From the NCBI GenBank assembly GCA_038210445.1, contig JBBQWQ010000041.1:7260-71259 (forward strand): a stretch of 64,000 nt of DNA, read 5' to 3'. The position numbers and the translations under genes are program-made. This DNA is from JABFRG01 sp038210445 (GTDB taxonomy: Bacteria > Myxococcota_A > Polyangia > Polyangiales > Polyangiaceae). The notes beneath the pieces are model-generated. The model had not been told where the DNA came from, ran no database searches, and was given only the letters and a program-made list of their open reading frames with translations. Below are positions 53,559 to 62,556 of the stretch, piece by piece (the first letter of the stretch is position 1; every line of letters starts with the position of its first letter).

Positions 53559-54419
53559 ATGAAGAAGCGGTCGCTCGTGGTCGGGGTCTTTTGCGCGGCG
53601 ATGGTCGGCCTCCCAGTGATGGCGGGGTGCGCCGCCGAGGCCGGCGAGGAAGAGGCCGCCACCAGCGGAGCCGAGCTCGACTCGTGCTTCGCGAAGGTGG
53701 ACCTCAGCAAGCTGACGGCGTGTGGTGGCGGCGGCGGACACTGCTACGAAAAAGCGCTATCGCCGCTGGCCGACGCGCTCACCGACTGCCCCACCGCGGG
53801 TCAGGTTTGCGTCCCCGACGAGGTGCTGTCGGCCAACGGTAGCAAGCTCAAGGGCTGCACGTCGGTCATCGGCTCTGGCGGCTGCATCACCTCGGCGCTC
53901 GTTCCGCAGATCGAGAAGAACAAGGCGTCGCTCAAGCAAGACATCTGCGCCGCCGGGCAGCTATGTGTACCCTGCACCGACCCCACCAACGGCAACGCGG
54001 CCACGCCCTTCTGCAAGCCCATCGGGGCGTACAAGAGCAAGGACAAGGAGCTCAACTGCAACTCGGGTGGCGGCCTTCCCAAGCCACCGCCTCCGCGGGC
54101 GGCCCGCTGCTGCACCAACAAGTCGAGCGGAGCCAGCAACGGCACCTGCCTTGCGGAGACGGCCATTCCCGAGAAGAACCGCAGCGACACCAAGCGCGAC
54201 AGCTGCAGCGCCGGCGAAAAGTGCGTGCCCACCGCCTTCGTGGAGAACAAGCCGGTGCTCTGCGACGCGGGCATCATCGGCAAAGGCGTGTGCCTCGACA
54301 AGTGCTTCGACGACATGCTGAGCCTGGCCTCGGTGGTGCTCAAGCGCGACGTGTGCACCAGCAGCGAGGTCTGCATTCCTTGCGCCTTCGCGCCCGACGG
54401 AACGCCCGGCTGCAAGTAG
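53559..54419 (+). CDS. Cys-rich lipoprotein, paralog 3 of 3
   Basis: 286 residues from the ATG at 53559, with AGAAGGAG upstream; the earlier in-frame reading at 53526 lacks a signal peptide. The lipobox is VMAGC. The Cys-rich domain (CGGGGGHC, LKGCTSVIGSGGC, LCVPCTDPTNGN, CVPTAFVENKPVLC, CIPCAFAPDGTPGCK) aligns block by block with paralog 1. Gene duplication within the operon is the simplest explanation. A repeat element begins at its TAG stop. Confidence 0.82.
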   Translation: MKKRSLVVGVFCAAMVGLPVMAGCAAEAGEEEAATSGAELDSCFAKVDLSKLTACGGGGGHCYEKALSPLADALTDCPTAGQVCVPDEVLSANGSKLKGCTSVIGSGGCITSALVPQIEKNKASLKQDICAAGQLCVPCTDPTNGNAATPFCKPIGAYKSKDKELNCNSGGGLPKPPPPRAARCCTNKSSGASNGTCLAETAIPEKNRSDTKRDSCSAGEKCVPTAFVENKPVLCDAGIIGKGVCLDKCFDDMLSLASVVLKRDVCTSSEVCIPCAFAPDGTPGCK

Positions 54420-54499
54420 GAGACTGGTTCTCTTCGCCAAAACCCTCCGGTCCTTCCGAAGAGAAGCCGCTCGGTATTGGCGAAGTAGCTCAGTCTCCT
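54417..54499 (+). repeat. Convergent-gap repeat, copy E4
   Basis: AGGAGACTG at 54418-54426 and CAGTCTCCT at 54491-54499 are perfect terminal inverted repeats. Each continues into TTCGCCAA-A/T-ACC, giving arms with about 21 of 27 matching positions. The first bases overlap the TAG stop of the third lipoprotein gene. It is the shortest full copy (about 83 bp) and lies between convergent genes. Confidence 0.8.
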
Positions 54500-54535
54500 C
54501 GCGCACGCTCGCCCAAGGCAACCGGCGCGGGGCGC

Positions 54536-55570
54536 TCAGAGGCCGTATTTGGCGCGGTATTTCTCGGTGAGTCGCGTGTGCTCGTTGAAGAGGCGCATCT
54601 CGTCGCGCATGGCGTTGTTGGCGAAGTTCGCCGACCACCAGGAGCTGATCTGGCTGTAGTCCACGATGGTGAAGCCCAGCTTCGCCAACGCCGCCTGGGG
54701 ATCTTGCCCCTGGGCGGAGGCGGCTTCCATGGCCGCGCCCATCTCGATCCACGCTTCCAGGGTGCACGGCTCGCCGCCCAGGCTCTTGCCCGCGCCGCCT
54801 GCCTGCATATTGGCCACGCCTGCTTGCGCAGCGCCCGAGAAGCGCCCGGTGCTGCCGTTCACGAAGGCTTGCCCGTAGGCGGTGGCGATGGCGGCGGTGG
54901 TGTCGCGCGACATGCGCGCGTTCCACTCGGCGCTGACCTTCTCCCAGGTGGGGCCGTCGATGGCGAGCTCACGGAGCACGTTGTCGAGGGTGCCGGACTG
55001 GGCAATGTAGGCCATGGCCCCGGCCCAGCTCTCGAGGGTGACGCCCGCCACCGGCTCCATCTCGCCCGCCAGTTTTCCGCCGGCTTGGGTCGAGGCTTGG
55101 AGACCGCCCATGAGGAAGTCCTGGGTGGTCCGCATCTTCACGTGCATCATGTCGTGGATGCTCCCGTGCCGCTGCTGTGCCTGCGGCGACTGCATGAAGC
55201 GCTCCAGCGTGGCTTTCACCTGGTAGTAGTGCTGCACGCTCCGAATGCCGAAGGTCTGAAAGAGCGTGCGCCGCTCGTCTCGGTCTTCCCACGCGCGTTC
55301 GATACGGAACTCCGCGAGGAAGTAGGCGCCGAGATCGTTCCACACGTCGAAGCTTGCAACATCGTCGATGGCCTCCAGGCGGTAGTCACGCGACTCGTCG
55401 TCCTCTGCCATCTGCTGCTGGGGGTAGCCCTGCTGTTGCTGCTGGGGATAGCCCTGCTGTTGCTGCTGGGGATAGCCCTGCTGCTGCTGGGGATAGCCCT
55501 GCTGCGGGTAGGCTTGTTGCGGATGACCTTGGGGGGGATTGGGCTTCTGCCCGCCGAACGGATTGAACAT
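54536..55570 (-). CDS. Soluble protein with Gln/Pro/Tyr-rich N-terminal repeats
   Basis: 344 residues. The N-terminal 50 residues are low-complexity GYPQQQQQ-type repeats after MFNPFGGQKPNPP. The remainder is helical, with SRDYRLEAIDDVASFDVWND, IHDMMHVKMRTTQDFLMGG and WSANFANNAMRDEMRLFNEH. No signal peptide or membrane helix is seen. The family is not recognised; similar layouts occur in proteins that assemble or phase-separate through Gln/Tyr-rich tails, which is inference here. Divergent from the helical protein at 55719. Confidence 0.68.
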   Translation of the reverse strand: MFNPFGGQKPNPPQGHPQQAYPQQGYPQQQQGYPQQQQQGYPQQQQQGYPQQQMAEDDESRDYRLEAIDDVASFDVWNDLGAYFLAEFRIERAWEDRDERRTLFQTFGIRSVQHYYQVKATLERFMQSPQAQQRHGSIHDMMHVKMRTTQDFLMGGLQASTQAGGKLAGEMEPVAGVTLESWAGAMAYIAQSGTLDNVLRELAIDGPTWEKVSAEWNARMSRDTTAAIATAYGQAFVNGSTGRFSGAAQAGVANMQAGGAGKSLGGEPCTLEAWIEMGAAMEAASAQGQDPQAALAKLGFTIVDYSQISSWWSANFANNAMRDEMRLFNEHTRLTEKYRAKYGL

Positions 55571-55718
55571 GAATGCTCCTTGTCGTTCGGTGTCTTCAGC
55601 AGTCCGCATGCCAGCCCCAGAAATGGCGAATTTCCCCGAATTGGCTCGGTCGCCGAGAGCGCAGTTGCCGGAGCCGGCAAGGCCTTGCCGGCCAAGCCGT
55701 GCTACGATCCTCGGTCTC

Positions 55719-56969
55719 ATGTGGCGACCGGAGGACGACGCGCTACTTCGTCGGGTGGAGGACGAGCTCCTCCTCGACATCGTGTGGAAAGCGCATGCAG
55801 GCGTCGACCGCGCGACCTCCAGCGAGGCGCCGAGCGATCGGGCGAGCGGCATGTTCGAGTTCCTGCGCGCCTCCGAGGAGGGGCATGGGCTCCTCACCCA
55901 GGCGCTCGCGGAACGCCCGGGGCCGCTCCTGGCCTGGCTCGAGTCGAGCCCGGTGGAGGCGCATCCTCCGGCGCTGCTGCATCATCTCGGCCTATACTTC
56001 GAGCGCCTCGGGCGCGCGCTCGAGGGCGTGAAGGTGGAGTCGGCCGCCAGCGCCTACCTTCGTTCGCTGACGTGCTTTCTGGCGTTGGGCGCGGAGCGCG
56101 AGTACCTGGAAGAGCTCGCCCGGCGCATCCTCGGCCCGCAGGCCAAGAGCGTCGACCCAGAGCGGAGCACCCAGGCGTTCGTCCTCTCGCGCATCGACGA
56201 ACTGGGGGCCCGCGCCGAGCTCGGCGCCAATGCGCAGGCAGGTTCCGCCGGCCGCGCCACTCTCGATGCATCGAAGGCCGCCATGGTCGCGCTGGCGCAG
56301 GGCGAGCGTGCGGTGGCCATGGCTGCACTTCCGGCGCCGTATCGCGAGCCCATCGTGCGTCACCTCTCGCGCGTGCGCGCCAGCGCGGTCGATGCCGCAT
56401 TGCAGCGGCTCACCGAGGAGATCGACGCCGCCACGGCCAGGAACACCAGCGCCGAGGCGAGGTTTCAGATCTTGCTGGGCGCGGTCGCGGTGTGGTCGTG
56501 GTCGTACTACGACGAAACGGTGGAGACGTTCGCGCTCGAGCGCGCGGAGCCTCTGGCCTGGGAGCTGCGGCGCGCCAAAAACTGGAAGGACCTGCGCGCG
56601 CTCTACGTGCAGCTCCGGCCCCTGGTGCAGACGCTCGCGTCGCGCATCGAGGCCGATCGCTCCAAGGTGGCATGGGCGGCGCTGGCGGCGCAGGGGTTCG
56701 TCTTCCTGGCAGACTGCTCGGAGGTGCTCGCGGAGCAGATCCTCCTCTGCGAGCGCGCACTCGTGGTCTGCCCCAATCACCCCAACGCCAAGTCGGTGCT
56801 GGCCTGGTACCTCGCCACCGACGCGCTGCAACGCCTGGAGAGCGGACTTCCGACGGCCGGGACCCGAGACGAGATTCATGCAATCTACACGCGAGCCAAG
56901 GCGATGGACCCCGACGATGCCCGCGTGAAGAAGCTCGGGGAGCGTCTCTCGCTACCGCGCGGTGGCTAG
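55719..56969 (+). CDS. Helical repeat protein of unknown function
   Basis: 416 residues from the ATG at 55719, which follows a non-coding 148-bp divergent gap. It is all-helical by composition, with SSPVEAHPPALLHHLGLYFERLG, a TPR-like block CFLALGAEREYLEEL, and a terminal TPR-like pair (CERALVVCPNHPNAKSVLAWYL, IYTRAKAMDPDDARVKKLGE). No catalytic motif. It may work with the divergently transcribed Gln-rich protein. Repeat E5 begins at its TAG stop. Confidence 0.65.
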   Translation: MWRPEDDALLRRVEDELLLDIVWKAHAGVDRATSSEAPSDRASGMFEFLRASEEGHGLLTQALAERPGPLLAWLESSPVEAHPPALLHHLGLYFERLGRALEGVKVESAASAYLRSLTCFLALGAEREYLEELARRILGPQAKSVDPERSTQAFVLSRIDELGARAELGANAQAGSAGRATLDASKAAMVALAQGERAVAMAALPAPYREPIVRHLSRVRASAVDAALQRLTEEIDAATARNTSAEARFQILLGAVAVWSWSYYDETVETFALERAEPLAWELRRAKNWKDLRALYVQLRPLVQTLASRIEADRSKVAWAALAAQGFVFLADCSEVLAEQILLCERALVVCPNHPNAKSVLAWYLATDALQRLESGLPTAGTRDEIHAIYTRAKAMDPDDARVKKLGERLSLPRGG

Positions 56970-57073
56970 GAGGCTGGTGTTTTTGGCCCGCGTCCCGTCC
57001 TCACGAGACGAGAGAGTGAGCGACCGCCGAGCGCACGCGCCTCCCTCGGTCTCGGCCAAAGCCTCCGTCTCCT
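56967..57073 (+). repeat. Convergent-gap repeat, copy E5
   Basis: The TAG stop at 56967 opens the left arm AGGAGGCTGGTGTTTTTGGC. The inner hairpin CTCAC...GTGAG (57000-57020) matches that of E3. The right arm GGCCAAAGCCTCCGTCTCCT (57054-57073) is the imperfect complement of the left. ACGCGCCTCCCTCGGTCTCG and the following six bases (57035-57060) are identical to 46660-46685 in E2. Confidence 0.8.
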
Positions 57074-57122
57074 GCTTGGCGCTCTCTGCCGCCGCGCAGC
57101 CTCCCGCACCGGAATGGCCGCT

Positions 57123-58232
57123 CTATTCGTACGAGACCTCTTCGAGGTCGAAGCGCCCGTACACGAACGTGCCGCCCGGCTCGATCCACGTCGCGTCGCC
57201 GTGGCTGGCCAGGCGCACACCGCCGAAGTCGCGATAGTCGCGCAGCGGCGTCGACCACGGGTAGCGCTGGAAGTGCACGCCGTCTTCGGACTGGAAGCGA
57301 TCTTCGGACACGAATCCCACGAGCTGGAAGTGGTCGTCGAAGGTGAGCCGCGCCGTGATGATCTGCCCGGCGTTCTCGAAGCGCGCGTCGACCACCCGGG
57401 GGGCCACCTCGCTCCAGTGGAGCGCGCCGCCGGCGGTGGCATCGACCAGCGCCGCCGGGGCGAGAATGCAAAGGTCGTTGAAGAGGGTCACCGTCTCGCC
57501 CTGGTTCATCTCCCTGCCTTCGCCGTGGAGCATGGGAATCACCGAGGCGACGCGCACGTCCATGGTGGCCACGCCGGCTTCGTAGCGGTGAAGGGCTGCG
57601 AAGGGAACGCCGTGGAGGCTCGCCTCCATGAAGAAGTAGCGGGCCGCGGGGGCGAAGACGTTCAGTTGCTCCGAGGTGAACTTCATGAAGCCGCCGTCGT
57701 GCGAGCTCCGCATGGATCCGGTGAAGCGCGCGCGCACCGCCTTGACCCGCGGCTTGCCTACCACGCCCGCCTGACGAAGGTAGCGGCGCACCGCATCGGG
57801 GAGCGGCCCGAGGTCGGCCTCCTCGACGCGCGAGGCGTCGCCGCTATGGCCGGCTCTGGCCTGGCGAGCCTGCGCGCGATAGAGCGAATGAAGGCTGGAG
57901 GGGCGGAGATCGAGTGCGGCCACGAGCATCGGCACCAGCACCAGCAAGTTCGCCGCTGTGCCCACCTTGGCGTCGCCCCAGGAGCGGACGATCACGTACT
58001 GCGAGAGCACCACCGCCAGCAGGCCCGGCAGCGCCCACACCCCGCGCACGCCCACGCCCAGCAGCGCCGCCGCTGCCAAGAAGAGCGCCGCGGCGCCGAG
58101 CCAGGCGAGGCCGAGCGGACGCGAGATGGGGACGGCGAGCTGCGGTAGCGCCGCGAGCCCGAAGGCCTTGGCGAAGCCCATGACGTGGATGAGCCCATGA
58201 AGCGCGAGCAGGCCGACGAGAACGAAGCGCAT
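57123..58232 (-). CDS. DUF6544-like membrane protein
   Basis: 369 residues. Four hydrophobic helices (about 1-110) are followed by a soluble domain with LGPLPDAVRRYLRQAGVVGKP, RARFTGSMRSS, FTSEQLNVFAPAARYFFMEA and YRDFGGVRLASHGDATWIEP. This arrangement matches what I recall of DUF6544 proteins, whose beta-rich domain is of unknown function. The gene stands alone, convergent with the helical protein and upstream of repeat E5. Confidence 0.7.
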   Translation of the reverse strand: MRFVLVGLLALHGLIHVMGFAKAFGLAALPQLAVPISRPLGLAWLGAAALFLAAAALLGVGVRGVWALPGLLAVVLSQYVIVRSWGDAKVGTAANLLVLVPMLVAALDLRPSSLHSLYRAQARQARAGHSGDASRVEEADLGPLPDAVRRYLRQAGVVGKPRVKAVRARFTGSMRSSHDGGFMKFTSEQLNVFAPAARYFFMEASLHGVPFAALHRYEAGVATMDVRVASVIPMLHGEGREMNQGETVTLFNDLCILAPAALVDATAGGALHWSEVAPRVVDARFENAGQIITARLTFDDHFQLVGFVSEDRFQSEDGVHFQRYPWSTPLRDYRDFGGVRLASHGDATWIEPGGTFVYGRFDLEEVSYE

Positions 58233-58328
58233 GCGCTGCGGCGTTGCAAGCCACCGACCGTTCGCTCGGCGCGGCGAACCTACTCTGTTTTTTGCGACGA
58301 CCGGGTGCAGCGTTTGCGCGACGCGCAG

Positions 58329-59033
58329 CTATGCGGGAATGTGCGCCGGCACGTAGTAGGCGCGCCGTGCCGGCACCGACACCAGGAGCGCCTTGCGGTC
58401 CGATACGTTGGCTGGCACCGACTGCCCCGGTGCGAGGAGGAGTCCGGTGAGCGCGCCGCCGTACACGCAGCCGGTGTCGAGCCCGGTCGCGAAACGGTGA
58501 AGCTGCAGCCGCGCCATGGCGTGGTGGCCGAAGACCAGGTGGCGCGGCCCTTGGTACACGGAGCCCCACAACACGTCTGCCCGCTGGCGATCCTTGGCTT
58601 CCGCCTTCACCGTGCGAATCGCCATGAGCGTGGCCGGCTTCTGCTCCGAGAGCGCGATGCCGGGAACGACGCCGGCGTGGACCACCGTCAGGGCGTGCGC
58701 ATCGAGGTCGAGGGCGAGCGGCGCTGTACCGAGGGCGTGCCAGTCGCTCTCTCGAAGGCTCGCGGCCAGCGGACCGTGCACCGGGCCCAGCGGCGGCTTG
58801 CGGGTGGCCGGCGCGGCGGCCCAGCTCAGGAGCTTGTCCTCGTGGTTTCCGCGCACCATCGATGCGCCGGTGCGCCGGACGATGTCGAGCACGCCCAGCG
58901 AATCGGGGCCCCGCGCCAGCACGTCGCCCACCAGCACCAGGTGATCTCCGCTGGCGAACGCAGCGCGGTCGAGCAGGGCGTCGAGCTCGTCCCGGCAACC
59001 GTGCACGTCTCCCACGAGAAGAGTGCGGCCCAT
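58329..59033 (-). CDS. Metallophosphoesterase of the Ser/Thr phosphatase / ApaH-like type
   Basis: 234 residues from the ATG at 59033; an upstream TTG would add residues without motifs. The dinuclear-metal signature is complete: GDVHGC (residues 7-12), GDVLARGPDS, RGNHED and later VVHAGVVPG and VFGHHAM. It hydrolyses phosphate mono- or diesters, perhaps phosphoproteins or diadenosine tetraphosphate. With a Ser/Thr kinase in the same window, a phosphoprotein substrate is possible but unproven. Confidence 0.88.
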   Translation of the reverse strand: MGRTLLVGDVHGCRDELDALLDRAAFASGDHLVLVGDVLARGPDSLGVLDIVRRTGASMVRGNHEDKLLSWAAAPATRKPPLGPVHGPLAASLRESDWHALGTAPLALDLDAHALTVVHAGVVPGIALSEQKPATLMAIRTVKAEAKDRQRADVLWGSVYQGPRHLVFGHHAMARLQLHRFATGLDTGCVYGGALTGLLLAPGQSVPANVSDRKALLVSVPARRAYYVPAHIPA

Positions 59034-59118
59034 GCGCTCGCTTATGCCCCAGCCGCCGGGCACTTCCAAGGGCAATGCAACACGCGAGCGGTGCTATCGT
59101 CGACTGGTGAGCGGCGGC

Positions 59119-59412
59119 ATGTTCTTTCTGTTCCTCCTCGCCGTTGCGGTGCGCGTGGGGTTCTTCGTTCTCCGCAATCGGGGGGCTTTGCCGCCCCCCA
59201 AACGCGCCCTGCCACCGCCGGACGATCCGCGGTGGATGGGCCGCGTCGAGGATCAGATCGCCGGGCGCCCATGCGGCCACTGCACGGCCAAGATCGTCAC
59301 CGACGCCGAGGGCCGCGCCTGCAAGCACTGCGGCGCCCTCTTGCACCGCCGGGCCTGCGCCAAGGAGCACCGGGTGCGCGCCCACGCCGTTGGCGAAGCC
59401 CCCTATCGATAG
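59119..59412 (+). CDS. Small membrane protein with a RING-like zinc finger
   Basis: 97 residues from the ATG at 59119 (a GTG at 59107 would add four). One N-terminal membrane helix (MFFLFLLAVAVRVGFFVL) is followed by a Pro-rich spacer and a Cys/His cluster: CGHC, twelve residues, CKHC, four, His, three, Cys, three, His. This C2-C2-H-C spacing resembles the prokaryotic RING-type treble-clef finger. It may recruit a protein to the membrane; ubiquitin-like activity is not implied. Divergent from the phosphatase gene and convergent with the sigma factor. Confidence 0.68.
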   Translation: MFFLFLLAVAVRVGFFVLRNRGALPPPKRALPPPDDPRWMGRVEDQIAGRPCGHCTAKIVTDAEGRACKHCGALLHRRACAKEHRVRAHAVGEAPYR

Positions 59413-59451
59413 AGCTCTTGGCACCACGCCCGCGGCGCGCCGTACATGGCT

Positions 59452-60132
59452 TCAGCCCGAGGCGGGACCGAAGCGCAGCGGTCCCACCGGAAGCCCCGCG
59501 TTGGACAGCAGCTCCGCCAGTTGCGACGACACGGTCTTGGTCCGCACGGAAATGCGATTCGGTTCGAGGGCGGCAAGGAGGCGCGCGCGGGCCTCGTGCA
59601 TGCGCCAGGCAATGGTGCCGCGCGAGCACTTTTGCACCACCGCAGCCTCGGCGTTGGAGAGCCCCTGGAGCGCTACCAACACCACCGTCGTTCGCATCTC
59701 CACCGGAAGGGCGTCGAGCGCATGCAAGAGGCGCGAATAGGTTTGTCGTAGCTCGGCGGCCCGTCGGGGATCGCCGCCGGCGTCGACCGCCACGGCGCGC
59801 TCCAAACGCGGATCGTCGTCCTCGATGGACGACTCGCTCCGGCGGACCCGGGCTCGCCGGGCGTCGATCGCGCGGTTCACGGTGAGCCGATAGACCCAGG
59901 TGAAGAACTCGCTGCGCCCCTCGAACTGCTCGAGGGTGCCGAAGGCGCGGATGAAGACGTCTTGGGTAATGTCGTCGGCGTCGCTCTCGGAGCTCGAGAG
60001 GTGCAGCGCGAGGGCGAAGATGCGCTTGCGGTAGCGCCGCACCAGCTCGTCGAACGCCCGCGGATCGCCCGCTTTGGCGCGCGACACGAGCAAGGTCGCC
60101 GTGGCGGCTTCCTTTTGGGCAGGCGTCATCAT
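59452..60132 (-). CDS. RpoE-like ECF sigma factor
   Basis: 226 residues from the ATG at 60132. Region 2 (about 25-95) has FDELVRRYRKRIFALALHL, SDADDITQDVFIRAFGTL and FFTWVYRLTVNRAID. An acidic linker follows, then region 4 (about 145-195) with LPVEMRTTVVLVALQGLS and AWRMHEARARLLAAL. The C-terminal tail after region 4 is longer than in minimal ECF factors. No anti-sigma gene is adjacent, so its signal is not visible. Confidence 0.92.
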   Translation of the reverse strand: MMTPAQKEAATATLLVSRAKAGDPRAFDELVRRYRKRIFALALHLSSSESDADDITQDVFIRAFGTLEQFEGRSEFFTWVYRLTVNRAIDARRARVRRSESSIEDDDPRLERAVAVDAGGDPRRAAELRQTYSRLLHALDALPVEMRTTVVLVALQGLSNAEAAVVQKCSRGTIAWRMHEARARLLAALEPNRISVRTKTVSSQLAELLSNAGLPVGPLRFGPASG

Positions 60133-60256
60133 CGCAAAGTTAGACGTGCCACGTGGGTCGTTGGTTTGGGAAAAAGCGTGCTGGCTTCCTCCTTGCTCGT
60201 GCAGTGCCACGAGAACCCGCCGCCCCCGCGTTCAGGTGGGCCCGGCAGATAGCCGA

Positions 60257-61516
<1,260 letters not shown>

Positions 61517-61720
61517 CGGCGCGAACAAGGATACGACGTCTTCACGGCGCGCGGCACGAGAATGACGTGGTGGACTCGCCTGTACGGTGCGGTCGCACCG
61601 GGGGCCGCGGCGGGAGCGGCCAGGCCGCCGCGATTTGTGGAAGGGCCGCGTGGCGTGAGCTGGGTAGTGCTAACCTGCGCCCGCAGGATGATCCGAAGCG
61701 CTTCCGCATCGAGCGGGCCT

Positions 61721-62488
61721 ATGCCGGAGACTGCGTTGCCGTCGCGTGTCCTTCAGGTGGCGGCCGCGAACACCAGCGCAGGAATTGCCGGCGCCATGGC
61801 CACGGTGGTGGCGCGGCACGGGTCTGCGCCGGCCACGCCCGGCCAGAAGCTGTATCTCGCGGAGAACGGAAACGCCGTGGGGACAGTGGGGGGCGGAGCC
61901 ATCGAGCGCGAGGTCCTGGCGGCCCTCCGAGAGCTCGTCGCGAGCGCCGACGCCGCGCCTTCGGTGCGTGAGTTTCGCCTGGGGCCGGAGCTGGGTATGT
62001 GCTGCGGCGGGCGGGTGACCATCTTCCTGGAGCCGCTTGCGGCGCCCACCGCGGTGCTGATCGTGGGCGCCGGCCATGTGGGGACTGCGCTCTCGCCGCT
62101 CCTTCGGCGCCTTGGATTCGTCGTGCACCTGTGCGACGCGCGCGACGACCTGGGGCCGGCGCCCGCCGACGCGCCGCGGACCATCGGCGAATACGATGAG
62201 GTAGGCAAGGCCCTGCCGGTCTCCTCGGCGGTGCTGGTGATGACCCACGATCACGTCCTGGATCAAGACGTCCTCGAGTGGGCGCTCCGGCGTGGGTTCG
62301 CGCTGGTGGGCGGCGTGGGGAGCCGCGCCAAGGCCCTGCGGGTTCGCGAGCGCCTGGCCCACAAAGGATTCGCCGAGACCGATGGCGCGCGCGTTCGCAT
62401 GCCCATGGGCGTGGACGTCGGCGCTCGCCTGCCCGACGAGATTGCCGTCGCCATCGCCGCCGAAATGGTCGCCTGGCGCCGAAAGTAG
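61721..62488 (+). CDS. xdhC: XdhC-type molybdenum-cofactor insertion chaperone
   Basis: 255 residues from the ATG at 61721, preceded by GAGCGGG at eight bases; earlier ATGs at 61562 and 61688 add residues without family similarity. XdhC binds molybdopterin cofactor, promotes its sulfuration and delivers it to xanthine dehydrogenase-type enzymes. Visible motifs: MATVVARHGSAPATPGQK, VGGGAIEREV, the LGMCCGGRVTIFLE segment and a Rossmann-like VLIVGAGHVGTALSPLL, then VMTHDHVLDQDVL. It precedes the xdhA gene by 68 bp on the same strand. Confidence 0.9.
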   Translation: MPETALPSRVLQVAAANTSAGIAGAMATVVARHGSAPATPGQKLYLAENGNAVGTVGGGAIEREVLAALRELVASADAAPSVREFRLGPELGMCCGGRVTIFLEPLAAPTAVLIVGAGHVGTALSPLLRRLGFVVHLCDARDDLGPAPADAPRTIGEYDEVGKALPVSSAVLVMTHDHVLDQDVLEWALRRGFALVGGVGSRAKALRVRERLAHKGFAETDGARVRMPMGVDVGARLPDEIAVAIAAEMVAWRRK

Positions 62489-62556
62489 CGCGCCGCGTCG
62501 AGCGTCGTGAATGCTCGGGGCCTACGAAAAGGCGGCGAATTCGGGTAGTGTGAGGC

